From assembly GCA_964425415.1 (NCBI GenBank), contig CAYRMJ010000006.1:1-28772 (forward strand): 28,772 nucleotides of DNA. The letters run 5' to 3'. The DNA comes from JAADDK01 sp964425415. Its GTDB lineage: Archaea > Thermoplasmatota > Thermoplasmata > Thermoplasmatales > Aciduliprofundaceae. The notes beneath the pieces are model-generated. The model was not told the DNA's origin, searched no databases, and worked only from the letters and a program-made list of their open reading frames with translations. Of this stretch, positions 14,448 to 21,957 are shown piece after piece. The position numbers and the translations under genes were made by a program. Each line of letters opens with the position of its first letter. Positions within the stretch are counted from its first letter, which is position 1.

Positions 14448-15403
14448 ATTACGTGAAAATCACATTGGATATAGTAACGATGCTCGTAATGACTGCCCTC
14501 GGATTCGCAATAGGAATGTTGTTCAATGGAATTGCGAGAAAGATAACCGCGAGAATTCACAACAGGGTTGGCCCTCCAATATATCAGGGCTACATTGATG
14601 TGCTTAAATTGTTCACCAAGAAGACGAACATATCTCACGGTTGGATTTTTGACTTTGCAGCCCTGTTCTCCGTAGCGGGAATCGCCCTTGCGTTTCTCTT
14701 CCTTCCAGTGGCAGGATTCTCCCTTCTAAGCGGAGAGGGCGATTTGTTCCTGATTCTATATCTCCTTGCAATCCCCGCCCTTGGATTCGCCCTTGGTGCA
14801 GGTGCGAGCGGCAATCCCAATGCGGCTGTGGGAATAATGAGGGCTTTGATGAGCATGCTCGCGTACGAGCTTCCGCTGGTGATGGTTATAATAGCGATGA
14901 TGGTTCATTACGACACCACGAGCCTCGCGGTGATTGTGCAGAAGCAGGCGAATTTTCATTGGGCTCTGTTCATACCTGTGTTCTTCATAGGCGCTCTTGT
15001 TGCCGATATGGCCCTGCAGGGCATGCTTATGGAGAAGCCCTTTGATATACCCATTGCGCCACATGAAATAGCCTCCGGACCCATGGTTGAGTTCGGCGGA
15101 AAGCATCTCGGTGCATTGATGCTCTACAAGATGATGGGCATAGTGGTGGAGACAACGCTGTTCGTGGATTTGTTCCTTGGCGGAGGCGTGGTTCTTAGCG
15201 TAGCTCACTACGGATGGATTGCGTACATCGTCAACTTCTTGGTGTGGTTCGCACTTATATTCTTTGTGTTCTTCATCGCTCTGCTGATAAATGCAGTCTT
15301 CCCGAGATTCAGAATTGAGCAGGCCCTCAAATTCTACTGGAAGTACGACGCTCTGGTGGCGTTGCTCATACTGATATGGATATTTGCGGGGGTGAATGTA
15401 TGA
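14441..15403 (+). CDS. mbxM: NuoH-like membrane subunit (MbxM-type)
   Basis: A 320-residue, about eight-helix protein that links the peripheral redox arm to the pumping subunits, homologous to NuoH. Visible: the RIHNRVGPPIYQGYIDVLKLFTKK segment near residues 31-54; NAAVGIMRALMSMLAYELPLV near 120-140; and the quinone-site-like EIASGPMVEFGGKHLGALMLYKM segment near 207-229. The start is ATG 14441; the earlier in-frame GTG 14429 is inside the previous gene. Overlaps mbxJ by four bases. Confidence 0.95.
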   Translation: MVDYVKITLDIVTMLVMTALGFAIGMLFNGIARKITARIHNRVGPPIYQGYIDVLKLFTKKTNISHGWIFDFAALFSVAGIALAFLFLPVAGFSLLSGEGDLFLILYLLAIPALGFALGAGASGNPNAAVGIMRALMSMLAYELPLVMVIIAMMVHYDTTSLAVIVQKQANFHWALFIPVFFIGALVADMALQGMLMEKPFDIPIAPHEIASGPMVEFGGKHLGALMLYKMMGIVVETTLFVDLFLGGGVVLSVAHYGWIAYIVNFLVWFALIFFVFFIALLINAVFPRFRIEQALKFYWKYDALVALLILIWIFAGVNV

Positions 15404-15954
15404 ATCATGAAGAATGGAGCAAGCTGGCAAGGATAATGAGCAAACGTTCGCTCTGGATGGTGCATTTCTGCACCGGTTGCGGAGCAATGGAGATGCCCCC
15501 AGTAATGACATCTCGCTACGATATGGAGAGATTCGGAATGCATGCCATGGCCACACCGAGGCAGGCGGATGTGTTCTTGGTCACAGGCTATCTTGCAGTT
15601 AAAACCCTGAAAAGGGTCGTGCAAGTTTACGAGCAGATGAGAGACCCAAAATACGTGATAGGTTTCGGCTCTTGCACGATAAATGGAGGAATGTACTGGG
15701 ACTCTTACAACACCATAAAGGACCTGAGCAAGTACATACCCGTTGATGTTTACATAGCTGGGTGCATGCCCAGACCTGAGGCGATCATTGACTCATTCTT
15801 AAAGCTCATGGACATGATAGACAAAGGTGAAGCTATAGGATGGCAGAAATATCGCAAGTATTACGATCAGTACAAGAGGAATCAGAGAATGGCGTTCTCG
15901 TACAGGCTTGATGAGGTTAAGGACATCAAGGAGGATGATGAAAATGAAAGCTAA
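15400..15954 (+). CDS. mbxJ: NuoB-like iron-sulfur subunit (MbxJ-type)
   Basis: The small electron-transfer subunit (184 residues) holding the proximal [4Fe-4S] cluster. Four probable ligands are visible: C24 and C27 in FCTGCGAME, C92 in GFGSCTINGG and C122 in AGCMPRPE, the NuoB/Ech small-subunit pattern. In Mbs-type complexes the proximal cluster has been proposed as the place where sulfane sulfur is reduced, since no NiFe site exists (known for the family; not seen directly here). The start is ATG 15400, overlapping the NuoH-like stop, with GGGGGTGAA just upstream. A charged C-terminal tail (KDIKEDDENES) overlaps the next gene. Confidence 0.95.
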   Translation: MNHEEWSKLARIMSKRSLWMVHFCTGCGAMEMPPVMTSRYDMERFGMHAMATPRQADVFLVTGYLAVKTLKRVVQVYEQMRDPKYVIGFGSCTINGGMYWDSYNTIKDLSKYIPVDVYIAGCMPRPEAIIDSFLKLMDMIDKGEAIGWQKYRKYYDQYKRNQRMAFSYRLDEVKDIKEDDENES

Positions 15955-16402
15955 AGAACTCTTCCCGGATGCTCAGGAACTGCGCTCAGGGAGAATTAGG
16001 ATAGAGACCACAAAGGATAAGGTTGGCATGATAATAAAAAAACTCAAAGACAATGGATACTCCCATTTTGTACTTCTGTCATGCGTGGACTGGATAAAGG
16101 AGGGAAAGTTTGAGCTGGTTTATCATATGTGGTCCTACGAGTACAGGGAGCATGTCATGATTTCCACGAAAATCAACAGGGATGGTGAGAGCATGCTTTC
16201 CCTCCGTGCGCTGTTTCCGCAGATTGAAACCTACGAGAGGGAGATTCACGAAATGTTCGGGGTGAATTTTGTTGGCAATCCCCGGCTTGGAGAGTTCATT
16301 CTGGAAGGCTGGCCCCACATGCCGCCCATGCGCAAGGACTTTGACACCGAGAAATTCGTTAAAGATTTCTATTACAAGATTCCAGAGGTGAAGGAAGAAT
16401 GA
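15944..16402 (+). CDS. mbxK: NuoC-like subunit (MbxK-type)
   Basis: A 152-residue NuoC-family subunit of the peripheral arm. Visible: SHFVLLSCVDWIKEGKF strand pair; LVYHMWSY; and LRALFPQIETYEREIHEMFGVNFVGNPRLGEFILEGW, the full NuoC hallmark, near 87-123. I chose ATG 15944 since AAGGAGG lies nine bases upstream; earlier in-frame starts (15908, 15935, 15938) are either inside mbxJ without a ribosome-binding site or too close to it. Overlaps mbxJ by 11 bases and mbxL by four. Confidence 0.94.
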   Translation: MKAKELFPDAQELRSGRIRIETTKDKVGMIIKKLKDNGYSHFVLLSCVDWIKEGKFELVYHMWSYEYREHVMISTKINRDGESMLSLRALFPQIETYEREIHEMFGVNFVGNPRLGEFILEGWPHMPPMRKDFDTEKFVKDFYYKIPEVKEE

Positions 16403-17529
16403 TGAAGGAATACGAGCTGTTCATAGGTCCAAATCACCCCGGCGCCACGGGAAACATGAGCTACCATGTGTGGGCTGAAGGCGCCACAGTTAAGAAGGCG
16501 GAGACTCGTGTGGGCTACCTTCACCGTGGATTTGAGAAGCTTATGGAGAAGAGAATCTGGATGCAGAACGTGCCATTGGTGTGCAGAATATGCGTTCCAG
16601 AGCCAGATGTGAACGAGGCAGCGTACTCCATGGCCGTGGAGGACCTCATGGGCTGGGAGATTCCTGAGAGGGCAAAGTACATACGAACCCTCATTCTGGA
16701 GATGGCGAGAATCGGTGCTCATCTCATGACCGTGGGAGGCATAGCAGCATCTCTCGGAATCTACACTGCGGCGCAGTGGGGAGTGGGAGATAGAGATTAT
16801 CTTCTGGACATATTTGAGCAGATAACAGGTGCTAGGGTTTATCACATATACATCTGGCCCGGAGGCGTGAGGTGGGATTTGCCGAAGAATGCAAAGGAAT
16901 TAATCACTAAGGTTCTTGATTATCTTGAAAGCAGAATGCCCCTTTACGATGACCTCATAATGAAGAACAAAGTGTTCATAAGGCGTGCAGCCGATGTGGG
17001 TGTGATTCCGAAGGATAAGGCAATTGAATGGGGCGTCACGGGCCCGAATCTCAGAGCAGCAGGATACCATCTTGATTTCAGGAAGCTGGAGCCGTATGCG
17101 GCATACGATAAAATTGATTTTGAAGTTCCGTACTATCCCAAGCTGGGAGATTACGAAGTTCTTTCAGAGGGAAGTGATATCTACACCCGCACGGCGATAA
17201 GAATGCTGGAAATTCAGCAGAGCGTGAACATAATCAGGCAGGCGCTTAAGGACATGCCTGAAGGAGATGTGCTGTTGAAGCATCCACAGTGGTTTGCGTG
17301 GAAGGTGCCTGCAGGATACGCGTACAGAAGGGTGGAGAGCTCAAAGGGCGAGTTTGGGTACTTTGTGGTTAGCGACGGAGGAAAGAAGCCGGTGCGCGTG
17401 CATGTTCGCGGACCTTCATACACCCACGGCATAAACGTGCTGGAAACCATCGCGCCGGGATTGAACATAGCCGATTTTGCTCCAACTGCAATAAGTCTGG
17501 ACGTGTGCCCTCCGGACATTGAGAGGTGA
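16399..17529 (+). CDS. mbxL: NuoD/hydrogenase-large-like subunit lacking NiFe ligands (MbxL-type)
   Basis: The large subunit of the peripheral arm, 376 residues. N-terminal IGPNHPGATGNM, GYLHRGFEKLME and ARVYHIYIWPGGVRWD are standard for group 4 hydrogenases and NuoD. The two NiFe-binding CxxC motifs are altered: C65-V-P-E68 in the RICVPEPD segment, and C370-P-P-D373 in DVCPPDIE near the C-terminus. So only one Cys of each pair remains. A further C62 lies three residues before C65. These signatures match my memory of Pyrococcus MbxL rather than MbhL. The protein is therefore predicted to act in ferredoxin-dependent sulfane-sulfur reduction, not H2 evolution. Starts ATG 16399 (or 16402). Confidence 0.94.
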   Translation: MMKEYELFIGPNHPGATGNMSYHVWAEGATVKKAETRVGYLHRGFEKLMEKRIWMQNVPLVCRICVPEPDVNEAAYSMAVEDLMGWEIPERAKYIRTLILEMARIGAHLMTVGGIAASLGIYTAAQWGVGDRDYLLDIFEQITGARVYHIYIWPGGVRWDLPKNAKELITKVLDYLESRMPLYDDLIMKNKVFIRRAADVGVIPKDKAIEWGVTGPNLRAAGYHLDFRKLEPYAAYDKIDFEVPYYPKLGDYEVLSEGSDIYTRTAIRMLEIQQSVNIIRQALKDMPEGDVLLKHPQWFAWKVPAGYAYRRVESSKGEFGYFVVSDGGKKPVRVHVRGPSYTHGINVLETIAPGLNIADFAPTAISLDVCPPDIER

Positions 17530-17534
17530 TTCAG

Positions 17535-18083
17535 ATGGGTGGAAGCGTTACAAAACCATTTCATGCGCTGGTGCATCTCGCTCGCAAGCCCCATACTGTA
17601 AAGATTCCCTATGAGAAGCACACAGACATGCTCGGCACCGAATTGCCAACCGAAAGGTACAGAGGCTATCACACCAATAACATAGAGACCTGCATAGGCT
17701 GCGGATTCTGCGGTAGAATATGCATGAACGCCGCAATAACCTACGTGGAGATTCCAGAGCTGAAGGGCGTGGTCAAGGGGCTTCCGAAGAGGCCAGTCAT
17801 AGATTACGGAAGATGCTGCTTCTGCGGCCTGTGCACCGATGTGTGCCCGACGAAATCCCTCAAGCTAGTGCCAAAGTACAACTACGTGGATGAGGACAAG
17901 AGAACTTTCAAAGTAATTGCAAGTCCGCTCATAAAGGAGAATGACGGATTCAAAATAAAGAGAGATTACTTGGTGTTTGACTTAGATGACTTGCGCAGCA
18001 AGATGGGTGACTACATTCAGGACATAATCCGAAAGAAAGAAGAGGAGAAAAAGAAAGCGGCGGAGAAAAAAGAGAAAAAGTAA
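17535..18083 (+). CDS. mbxN: NuoI-like 2x[4Fe-4S] ferredoxin subunit (MbxN-type)
   Basis: A 182-residue electron-input subunit with two [4Fe-4S] clusters: C53-x2-C56-x2-C59-x3-C63 (CIGCGFCGRIC) and C94-x2-C97-x2-C100-x3-C104 (CCFCGLCTDVCP). It would accept electrons from reduced ferredoxin and pass them to the MbxJ cluster. C63 is followed by Met rather than the usual Pro. The C-terminus is a Lys/Glu-rich, probably helical tail (about 165-182) that is not part of the core fold. Start at ATG 17535, five bases after the mbxL stop, with GAGAGGTGA as ribosome-binding site; an in-frame GTG at 17526 is less likely. Last gene of the operon. Confidence 0.94.
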   Translation: MGGSVTKPFHALVHLARKPHTVKIPYEKHTDMLGTELPTERYRGYHTNNIETCIGCGFCGRICMNAAITYVEIPELKGVVKGLPKRPVIDYGRCCFCGLCTDVCPTKSLKLVPKYNYVDEDKRTFKVIASPLIKENDGFKIKRDYLVFDLDDLRSKMGDYIQDIIRKKEEEKKKAAEKKEKK

Positions 18084-18091
18084 AACGGCAA

Positions 18092-18100
18092 TTTTTTAAA
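18092..18100 (+). promoter_or_regulatory. TATA box of the small membrane protein gene, in the operon's terminal T run
   Basis: TTTTTTAAA is centred about 27 nt before the ATG at 18123, and the same T6 run lies just past the stop of the 13-gene operon. It may serve both as oligo-T termination signal and as promoter. Confidence 0.45.
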
Positions 18101-18122
18101 CAATTATTGCATCTCTTCTTTT

Positions 18123-18629
18123 ATGGGTTCTAAGATAAGGATTGCGGCGGGTATTGTCGTTATCTTGCCTGCAGTTTTACTATTTGCGTTGGATTTCTCA
18201 TCCCTGAGATCAATGTTGCTTGAGATACTTGCTCTAATTGCATTTCTCACCTCTATACTCACTGGAAAGAAAATGGCCATGTATCTTCATGATCTTCATC
18301 TTGCCTCCTCCAAAAATTACTCTCTGGGCCCTGCAATGTTCATCTACGCGTGGCTGATCGCTTTTGTTATCTTCCTTCTTATTTACACAATCATGAAACT
18401 TGCCCTCGGATATTTTGTAAAGATAGTTATGTTGCCTTTTGGCGGAAGCTATGTTGGGCTTATTTACAACACGCTGCTACTTTTTGGCGTATATCTGCTT
18501 TTCAATGGCGTTTATTTCTCCAAATCTAATTTTCTGACTCTCTGGGGCAAAGCAGCAGAAAGAGGAGCAAAAATGCCTCGGCGCATGGCTGGGAACATAG
18601 GTGAAACCATGCGAAGGTTCATGAGATGA
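18123..18629 (+). CDS. hypothetical membrane protein, 168 residues
   Basis: I do not recognise this protein. Four membrane helices are visible, at about 7-25, 31-47, 72-97 and 110-132, followed by a basic C-terminal tail rich in Lys/Arg (KAAERGAKMPRRMAGN and RRFMR) that is probably cytoplasmic by the positive-inside rule. No catalytic motif is seen. It is preceded by its own TATA box and has no Shine-Dalgarno motif, so it is likely expressed from a leaderless mRNA rather than as part of the Mbx operon. Its stop overlaps (ATGA) an in-frame upstream ATG of the pheT frame, but pheT probably starts further on. Confidence 0.8.
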   Translation: MGSKIRIAAGIVVILPAVLLFALDFSSLRSMLLEILALIAFLTSILTGKKMAMYLHDLHLASSKNYSLGPAMFIYAWLIAFVIFLLIYTIMKLALGYFVKIVMLPFGGSYVGLIYNTLLLFGVYLLFNGVYFSKSNFLTLWGKAAERGAKMPRRMAGNIGETMRRFMR

Positions 18630-18633
18630 GTAA

Positions 18634-18643
18634 ATCTTTTTAT
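18634..18643 (+). promoter_or_regulatory. TATA-like box for pheT
   Basis: ATCTTTTTAT is centred about 26 nt before the ATG at 18665, just after the stop of the membrane protein gene. It supports a leaderless pheT message starting at 18665. Confidence 0.45.
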
Positions 18644-18664
18644 CGGTTCAGCCGTTCCCCAACT

Positions 18665-20272
18665 ATGCCTGTGATTAGACTGCAGCGAGCTGAGCTTGAA
18701 CGATTGGGCATAAGCAAAGATATTTTAATTGAAAATGTGAGTATGCTGGGTGCAGATCTGAAAGACGCCTCAGGCGAGGAAATTTTAGTAGAGTTCTTTC
18801 CTGACCGTCCTGATCTTTACACTGTTGAAGGTGTGGTTAGAGCTTTAAAGTATTATGCAGAACTTGAAAAACCCAAAAAATATAAGCTCAAAGAGGGATC
18901 TGTGGAGATAAATGTGAATGCTTCTGTGAAGAGAGTTAGGCCTTTCGTTGTTGGTGCCGTTATTCGTAATATAGAAGTGGACAATTTGATGATAAAGAGC
19001 ATGATGGATTTTCAGGAGAAGTTGCATTTCACCGTTGGCAGAAAGAGAAAGAAGGTTGCTATAGGCATTCACGATTTTGATAAAGTGAAACCTCCATTTA
19101 TTTATACAACCAAGCCTCCAGAATTCTCGTTTGTACCTCTTGGATTTGATGAAGAGATGCCTCTAAAAGATATAATTGAGAGACATCCAAAGGGCAGGGA
19201 ATATGCTCATTTAATCCCCGGAGATGAAATGCCTGTGATACTGGATTCAGAAGGCAATGTTTTGTCTTTTCCGCCAATAATCAATGGAGTTTTAACACAG
19301 GTCACTGAGAGCACGAGAAACATATTCATTGATATGACCGGAACGGATCTTAAAACACTTATGGGCGTGCTGAATATTGTAAGCACAGCCTTTGCAGATA
19401 GAGGTGCGACCGTTGAAACCGTTAAAGTTAGAGATTCAAATGTTTACGAAACACCGCAGTTCATCTATGAGCGCATGAATATTGATGTTTCAATGGCCAA
19501 GAGCATGCTTGGAATACAGCTTACAAATAAAGATATAGAGAATAGCTTAAGTAGGATGGGATACATTGTTAAGGGGAATGTGGTGGAAATACCCCCTTAT
19601 CGCATGGACATTCTTCACCCCGTGGATATAATAGAAGATATAGCCAAAGGGTATGGCTATCAAAGGATAACTCCGAGCACAATCACAAAATATGTCAGAG
19701 GCAAAGGTTTTGAGTGGGAAGAGAGATTTCGTTTATCTCTAATCGGGCTTGGATTTGTGGAAATAAAGAGTCTCACGCTTTCCTCTTTTAGGGAGCAATA
19801 TGATCTAATGAACCTTCAAAGAGTGGAAAATGTTGTTGTGGAAAATCCAGTGAGCGAAGGAACTGAAACATTGAGGACTTGGATTTTGCCATCACTAATG
19901 GCGATACTTAGGAAAAACAAGCATCGGGAACTTCCGCAGCGCGTATTTGAGTTAGGATATGTAAGAAGCAAATCTTTGGAGCGTCATGTGGCTTTTCTTT
20001 GGATGGACGCAAAGGTTGGATTTACCGAGTCAAAATCTGTAATTGAGCGATTACTTTCAGATTTGGGAATCTCCGAATACAACGTCGCTGAGAAATCACA
20101 TGGTTCTTTCATAGCTGGGCGCTGTGCAGCCATAATGCTGAATGGAGAGGAAATAGGATTTTTCGGAGAGATTCACCCGCATGTTTTGGAGAATTTTGAG
20201 TTAACCTATCCAGTAGTGGGTGGAGAAATAAATGTAGAAAAATTTAGAGGGTTACTTTCCGAAATTCAATGA
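18665..20272 (+). CDS. pheT: phenylalanyl-tRNA synthetase, beta subunit (archaeal type)
   Basis: The structural/editing subunit of the (alpha-beta)2 enzyme that charges tRNA-Phe. 535 residues, the short archaeal/eukaryotic form without the N-terminal tRNA-binding EMAP domain. Visible: start MPVIRLQRAELERLGI as in archaeal homologues; FPDRPDLYTVEGVVRAL near 42-58; the B3/B4 editing region; the B5 segment IPPYRMDILHPVDIIEDIAKGYGY near 310-333; and the C-terminal catalytic-like domain with NPVSEGTETLRTWILPSL and GFFGEIHPHVLENF. The frame is open back to 18626, but the added 13 residues fit no homologue and precede the TATA-based start. The alpha subunit gene is not in the window. The 3' end overlaps the convergent CBS gene by 29 bases. 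Confidence 0.97.
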   Translation: MPVIRLQRAELERLGISKDILIENVSMLGADLKDASGEEILVEFFPDRPDLYTVEGVVRALKYYAELEKPKKYKLKEGSVEINVNASVKRVRPFVVGAVIRNIEVDNLMIKSMMDFQEKLHFTVGRKRKKVAIGIHDFDKVKPPFIYTTKPPEFSFVPLGFDEEMPLKDIIERHPKGREYAHLIPGDEMPVILDSEGNVLSFPPIINGVLTQVTESTRNIFIDMTGTDLKTLMGVLNIVSTAFADRGATVETVKVRDSNVYETPQFIYERMNIDVSMAKSMLGIQLTNKDIENSLSRMGYIVKGNVVEIPPYRMDILHPVDIIEDIAKGYGYQRITPSTITKYVRGKGFEWEERFRLSLIGLGFVEIKSLTLSSFREQYDLMNLQRVENVVVENPVSEGTETLRTWILPSLMAILRKNKHRELPQRVFELGYVRSKSLERHVAFLWMDAKVGFTESKSVIERLLSDLGISEYNVAEKSHGSFIAGRCAAIMLNGEEIGFFGEIHPHVLENFELTYPVVGGEINVEKFRGLLSEIQ

Positions 20273-21386
20273 GTTTTTCTCTCTCTTTTTTGACATTTCT
20301 TTCCAGAGTTTCAAGCACATCTTTGAACGCTCTGTACATGTTCCAATCATAGCTCTTTGCAAAGAAGAGCTTTCTATCGGTGGTGAGTCTGGCCCGTACG
20401 CTGTATTTGGTCTCCTCTCCTGTTATATGGTGCACTTCCACATGAAATGTCAAAAGCTGGGGTTTGAACTCCTTAAGTCTGTTAATTTTCTTCAAAAACG
20501 CTTCCACCATATCGTATATCACCATGTACGGCTCTGGATCTTCAACATCTAAGCCGGTTATTTGAACAAACACACCCTCAGTTTTGCCCTTTCTTATTAT
20601 AGCTTCCATTACATCTCTCTGAGATATCACGCCAATGGGTCTCATGTCTTCTTCAACTACTGCGCAGATTGAGGATTTGAATTTTATCATTTTATCTACA
20701 GCCTCTCCAAGCTTTGCATCAAGCTTTGTGTAAACTGCAGGACCGACAATCTCTTTAACATAGACCACCTTTTTCTCCTTCTCACCAGCAAGCTCGCCCT
20801 GACTGGCACGGTCTTTCACTCTCCAGAGCGCACGGGCAACATCTCGCATGTGCACAATTCCAACGAGATGATTGTTTTTATCTACCACTGGAATGCTTAA
20901 CTCGCTTATGCTTTTCATTACATCAAGGGCTCTCTCAACTGGATCGTCCTCAGATACCACTGCAGGTTCCGATGAAAAAACATCTTCCACAGGAATGTCT
21001 GCGACTTCCTTCAATTTGGGCACTATTCTAAGAACATCCGTTCTGGATATTATTCCTACAACTTTCTCCTTTTTCACAACCGGAAGAGAGCGAAAACCCG
21101 CGTCTATCATTTTTTTAACAGCGCTTACAACGCTATCTTCAGGGTCCACAGTGGGCGGCTTTACCATTACAGAATCCACCCTTGAAAACAGAGACAGACT
21201 CTTTCTCCTTATGAGTGCTTTGTAATTTACAAATCCCACCAAATTGCCCTTTTCATCCACCACAGGCAGTTCATGAAAACCGTATTCCTGCATCTTGCTC
21301 AAAGCCTTTGACACAGGCTCATCAGGAGCTACACTTATCACATCCTTCGTCATTATCTCTTTCACGGCGAGGTCATCTGGATTCAT
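20244..21386 (-). CDS. four-CBS-domain protein with RaiA/HPF-like C-terminal domain
   Basis: A cytoplasmic 380-residue protein. Four CBS domains in two Bateman modules lie at about 7-60 (VKEIMTKDVISVAP), 68-122, 128-185 and about 205-265 (start VKEIVGPAV); these usually bind adenine nucleotides and sense energy state. The last about 100 residues (LTFHVEVHHITGEETKYS then VRARLTTDRKLFFAKS and YDWNMYRAFKDVLETLERNV) look like the S30EA/RaiA/HPF ribosome-interface fold. Such archaeal CBS proteins are candidates for nucleotide-responsive ribosome hibernation factors; this is inference from the domain pairing. I chose ATG 21386 over GTG 21395 because GGGGTGA lies five bases upstream. An AT-rich stretch (21413-21425) may be its own promoter. 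Confidence 0.88.
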   Translation of the reverse strand: MNPDDLAVKEIMTKDVISVAPDEPVSKALSKMQEYGFHELPVVDEKGNLVGFVNYKALIRRKSLSLFSRVDSVMVKPPTVDPEDSVVSAVKKMIDAGFRSLPVVKKEKVVGIISRTDVLRIVPKLKEVADIPVEDVFSSEPAVVSEDDPVERALDVMKSISELSIPVVDKNNHLVGIVHMRDVARALWRVKDRASQGELAGEKEKKVVYVKEIVGPAVYTKLDAKLGEAVDKMIKFKSSICAVVEEDMRPIGVISQRDVMEAIIRKGKTEGVFVQITGLDVEDPEPYMVIYDMVEAFLKKINRLKEFKPQLLTFHVEVHHITGEETKYSVRARLTTDRKLFFAKSYDWNMYRAFKDVLETLERNVKKEREKLIEFRKVTL

Positions 21387-21412
21387 ACTTTTCACCCCTT
21401 TTGGTGTATGCG

Positions 21413-21425
21413 ATGGAGAATAAAT
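21413..21425 (-). promoter_or_regulatory. possible promoter of the CBS gene
   Basis: Reads AAATTATTTATTC on the minus strand, about 33 nt before the ATG at 21386, flanked by the short inverted repeat GAGAA...TTCTC. It could instead be a weak terminator or spacer within an operon with the ferritin-like genes. Confidence 0.3.
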
Positions 21426-21434
21426 AATTTCTCA

Positions 21435-21947
21435 TTAAAATCTTGCATCAAACTGGGTGTAGTCCAAATCACCCATCATAGCTTCAAACTCGGACATATC
21501 ATCGTATTCGTTTTTTAGTATTTTGTAATGGCCCTCTTCTATTCTTGCCATGTACAGCATCATCTTTTTAAGGTACTCATCATCAACCATATCTGCTATG
21601 GTGCGATAGTACTCCTCTGCCGATTTTTCAGCTTTCATTGCATTTTCCAGAACATTTCTTATATCTGTGGTTGTGGAAATCTCCTGAAATATCTTTATCT
21701 CTGGAAACTCCGGTAAAAACTCAGGATTTTCAGGAAGAACCAGATCTTTGTTAGGAAACAGCTTTTTGAACAGATTTTCAAGTATGTCTCTATGTCTGCT
21801 CTCTTCAACTGCAAGTGCGTTCAATCTGTTTTTAAGAAATGGATTTTTTACTCTCTCCGCAGTGGTTCTATAAACACGCTCAGCTTCAATCTCACTCTTA
21901 ATCCCAAGAGCTATAAGCTCCTCAAGACTGTATTTGCTCAAGTTCAT
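21435..21947 (-). CDS. ferritin-like/rubrerythrin-fold diiron protein, 170 residues
   Basis: A four-helix-bundle protein with two E...ExxH half-sites: E19/E21 on helix 1 (IKSEIEAERVY), E49-x-x-H52 (EESRH), a helix-3 Glu cluster (E107/E111/E112 in KAEKSAEEYY) and E137-x-x-H140 (IEEGH). This is the rubrerythrin diiron layout without a rubredoxin domain (no CxxC). Likely role: peroxide or oxygen scavenging or iron handling in the cytoplasm of an anaerobe; the reductant partner is not visible. ATG 21947 has GAGGTGAG four bases upstream and sits 10 bases after the stop of the EncFtn-like gene, so the two are co-transcribed. Confidence 0.88.
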   Translation of the reverse strand: MNLSKYSLEELIALGIKSEIEAERVYRTTAERVKNPFLKNRLNALAVEESRHRDILENLFKKLFPNKDLVLPENPEFLPEFPEIKIFQEISTTTDIRNVLENAMKAEKSAEEYYRTIADMVDDEYLKKMMLYMARIEEGHYKILKNEYDDMSEFEAMMGDLDYTQFDARF

Positions 21948-21957
21948 AATACTCACC

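Noticed and set aside
16399..17529. Calling the large subunit a [NiFe] hydrogenase
   Set aside because: Both CxxC motifs lose their second Cys (E68 and D373), so a NiFe site cannot form.
18626..18664. pheT start overlapping the membrane protein stop (ATGA)
   Set aside because: The 13 extra residues match no PheT N-terminus and a TATA-like box lies within; MPVIRL at 18665 fits homologues.
21405..21425. Intrinsic terminator hairpin between the ferritin-like and CBS genes
   Set aside because: The inverted repeat has only a five-base stem with an AT loop; a promoter or spacer is equally likely.
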